Positions 5,980 through 6,424 of a stretch of DNA of 6,424 nucleotides are shown here, piece by piece. Under the pieces are notes generated by a model. It made no database searches and was not told the DNA's origin. It saw only the letters and a list, made by a program, of their open reading frames with translations. This stretch comes from Bacillota bacterium (GTDB lineage Bacteria > Bacillota > Peptococcia > Peptococcales > Peptococcaceae), in NCBI GenBank assembly GCA_023443145.1, contig JAEZVS010000173.1, positions 1 through 6,424 on the forward strand. Reading direction: 5' to 3'. The position numbers were made by a program, and so were the translations under genes. How positions within the stretch are numbered: the first letter of the stretch is position 1; each line of letters opens with the position of its first letter.

Positions 5980-6424
5980 ATGGCCAAAGAATCACAAGGC
6001 GGCATTAAACAAATCATGAATGTGCGTCTTGAAAAAATGGATGCACTGCGCGACAAACAAATCGACCCCTTCGGTCAGCGTTTTGAACGGACGCACCATA
6101 TTGAAGACGTATTGCAAAACCAGGAAGCCCTTATTGCAAGCGGAGAAGAAGTGGTTATTGCCGGGCGCATCAAAGCCAAGCGCGGCCAAGGCAAGGCAGG
6201 ATTTGCCAACGTAGAGGATTTAAGCGGCAATATCCAAATTTACAGCCGCCAAGATGTGTGCGGCGACGACATGCACTGGCTCTTTAAAAAGGCCGATATC
6301 GGCGATATTGTGGGCATTCGAGGCCCCGTGTTCATCACCGATCGGGGAGAAACATCTATCCGTGTAATGGGATTCACCCATCTTACCAAGAGCATGCGGC
6401 CTTTGCCGGAAAAATTCCATGGAC
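5980..6424 (+). CDS. lysS: Lysyl-tRNA synthetase, class II, N-terminal part (cut by window end)
   Basis: It is open from the ATG at 5980 through 148 codons to the window end with no stop. Complete class II enzymes are about 490-500 residues, so roughly 30% is present. The enzyme charges tRNA-Lys with lysine using ATP, in the cytoplasm. The visible part holds an N-terminal helix with the typical RLEKMDALRDKQIDPFG (16-32) and then the OB-fold anticodon-binding domain. Landmarks are VIAGRIKAKRGQGKAGF (59-75), EDLSGNIQIY (79-88) and DIGDIVGIRG (106-115). The last residues are the conserved LPEKFHG linker to the catalytic core. The class II catalytic motifs lie beyond the window. The AGGAGG site at 5969-5974 supports the first ATG over a later in-frame one (residue 13). 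It is co-transcribed with greA, and no T-box is present upstream. Confidence 0.96.
   Translation, partial: MAKESQGGIKQIMNVRLEKMDALRDKQIDPFGQRFERTHHIEDVLQNQEALIASGEEVVIAGRIKAKRGQGKAGFANVEDLSGNIQIYSRQDVCGDDMHWLFKKADIGDIVGIRGPVFITDRGETSIRVMGFTHLTKSMRPLPEKFHG

Noticed and set aside
6220..6420. Minus-strand open frame of 66 codons
   Set aside because: It is antisense to the conserved OB-fold region of lysS and has no features of its own.

Overview
The window looks like chromosomal DNA of a Gram-positive-type, probably anaerobic bacterium of the Bacillota (Clostridia or Tissierellia-like). This is inferred from the gene content: a stand-alone small alarmone synthetase, indolepyruvate:ferredoxin oxidoreductase, and a greA-lysS pair. 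AGGAGG-type Shine-Dalgarno sites and compact intergenic regions with intrinsic terminators also fit. I cannot name a genus. I see no tRNA, rRNA, CRISPR array, insertion sequence or prophage gene.

Region 1 (about 1-1701, minus strand) is a tightly overlapping operon read right to left. It starts with a RelQ/YjbM-type (p)ppGpp synthetase (1632-967). An OmpR-type response regulator follows (986-315), overlapping by 20 nt. Last is the N-terminal part of a membrane sensor, very probably the partner histidine kinase (339 to beyond base 1), overlapping by 25 nt. A candidate promoter lies at 1673-1701.

Region 2 (about 1830-2860) holds a YheO/DauR-type transcriptional regulator on the minus strand (2597-1911), ended by a 14-bp intrinsic terminator at 1830-1866. 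It is divergent from the genes to its right. The intergenic space carries a promoter in each direction and a cluster of AT-rich palindromes and TTGTTGAA repeats that may be operators.

Region 3 (2857-5323, plus strand) is iorA-iorB, coupled by an ATGA overlap and closed by a terminator at 5283-5323. Together the products oxidatively decarboxylate aryl pyruvates derived from aromatic amino acids to aryl-acetyl-CoA and reduce ferredoxin. This suggests amino-acid fermentation, possibly controlled by the divergent regulator.

Region 4 (5355-6424, plus strand) is a housekeeping operon. A near-consensus promoter is followed by a leader of about 100 nt with a perfect 10-bp hairpin, then greA, then lysS, which is cut by the window end. 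The lysS Shine-Dalgarno overlaps the greA stop codon.

Most of the window is well-explained gene families. The items most worth a second look are the alarmone synthetase/two-component operon, the possible operator cluster upstream of iorA, and the hairpin in the greA leader. I found no clear evidence of an undescribed system.
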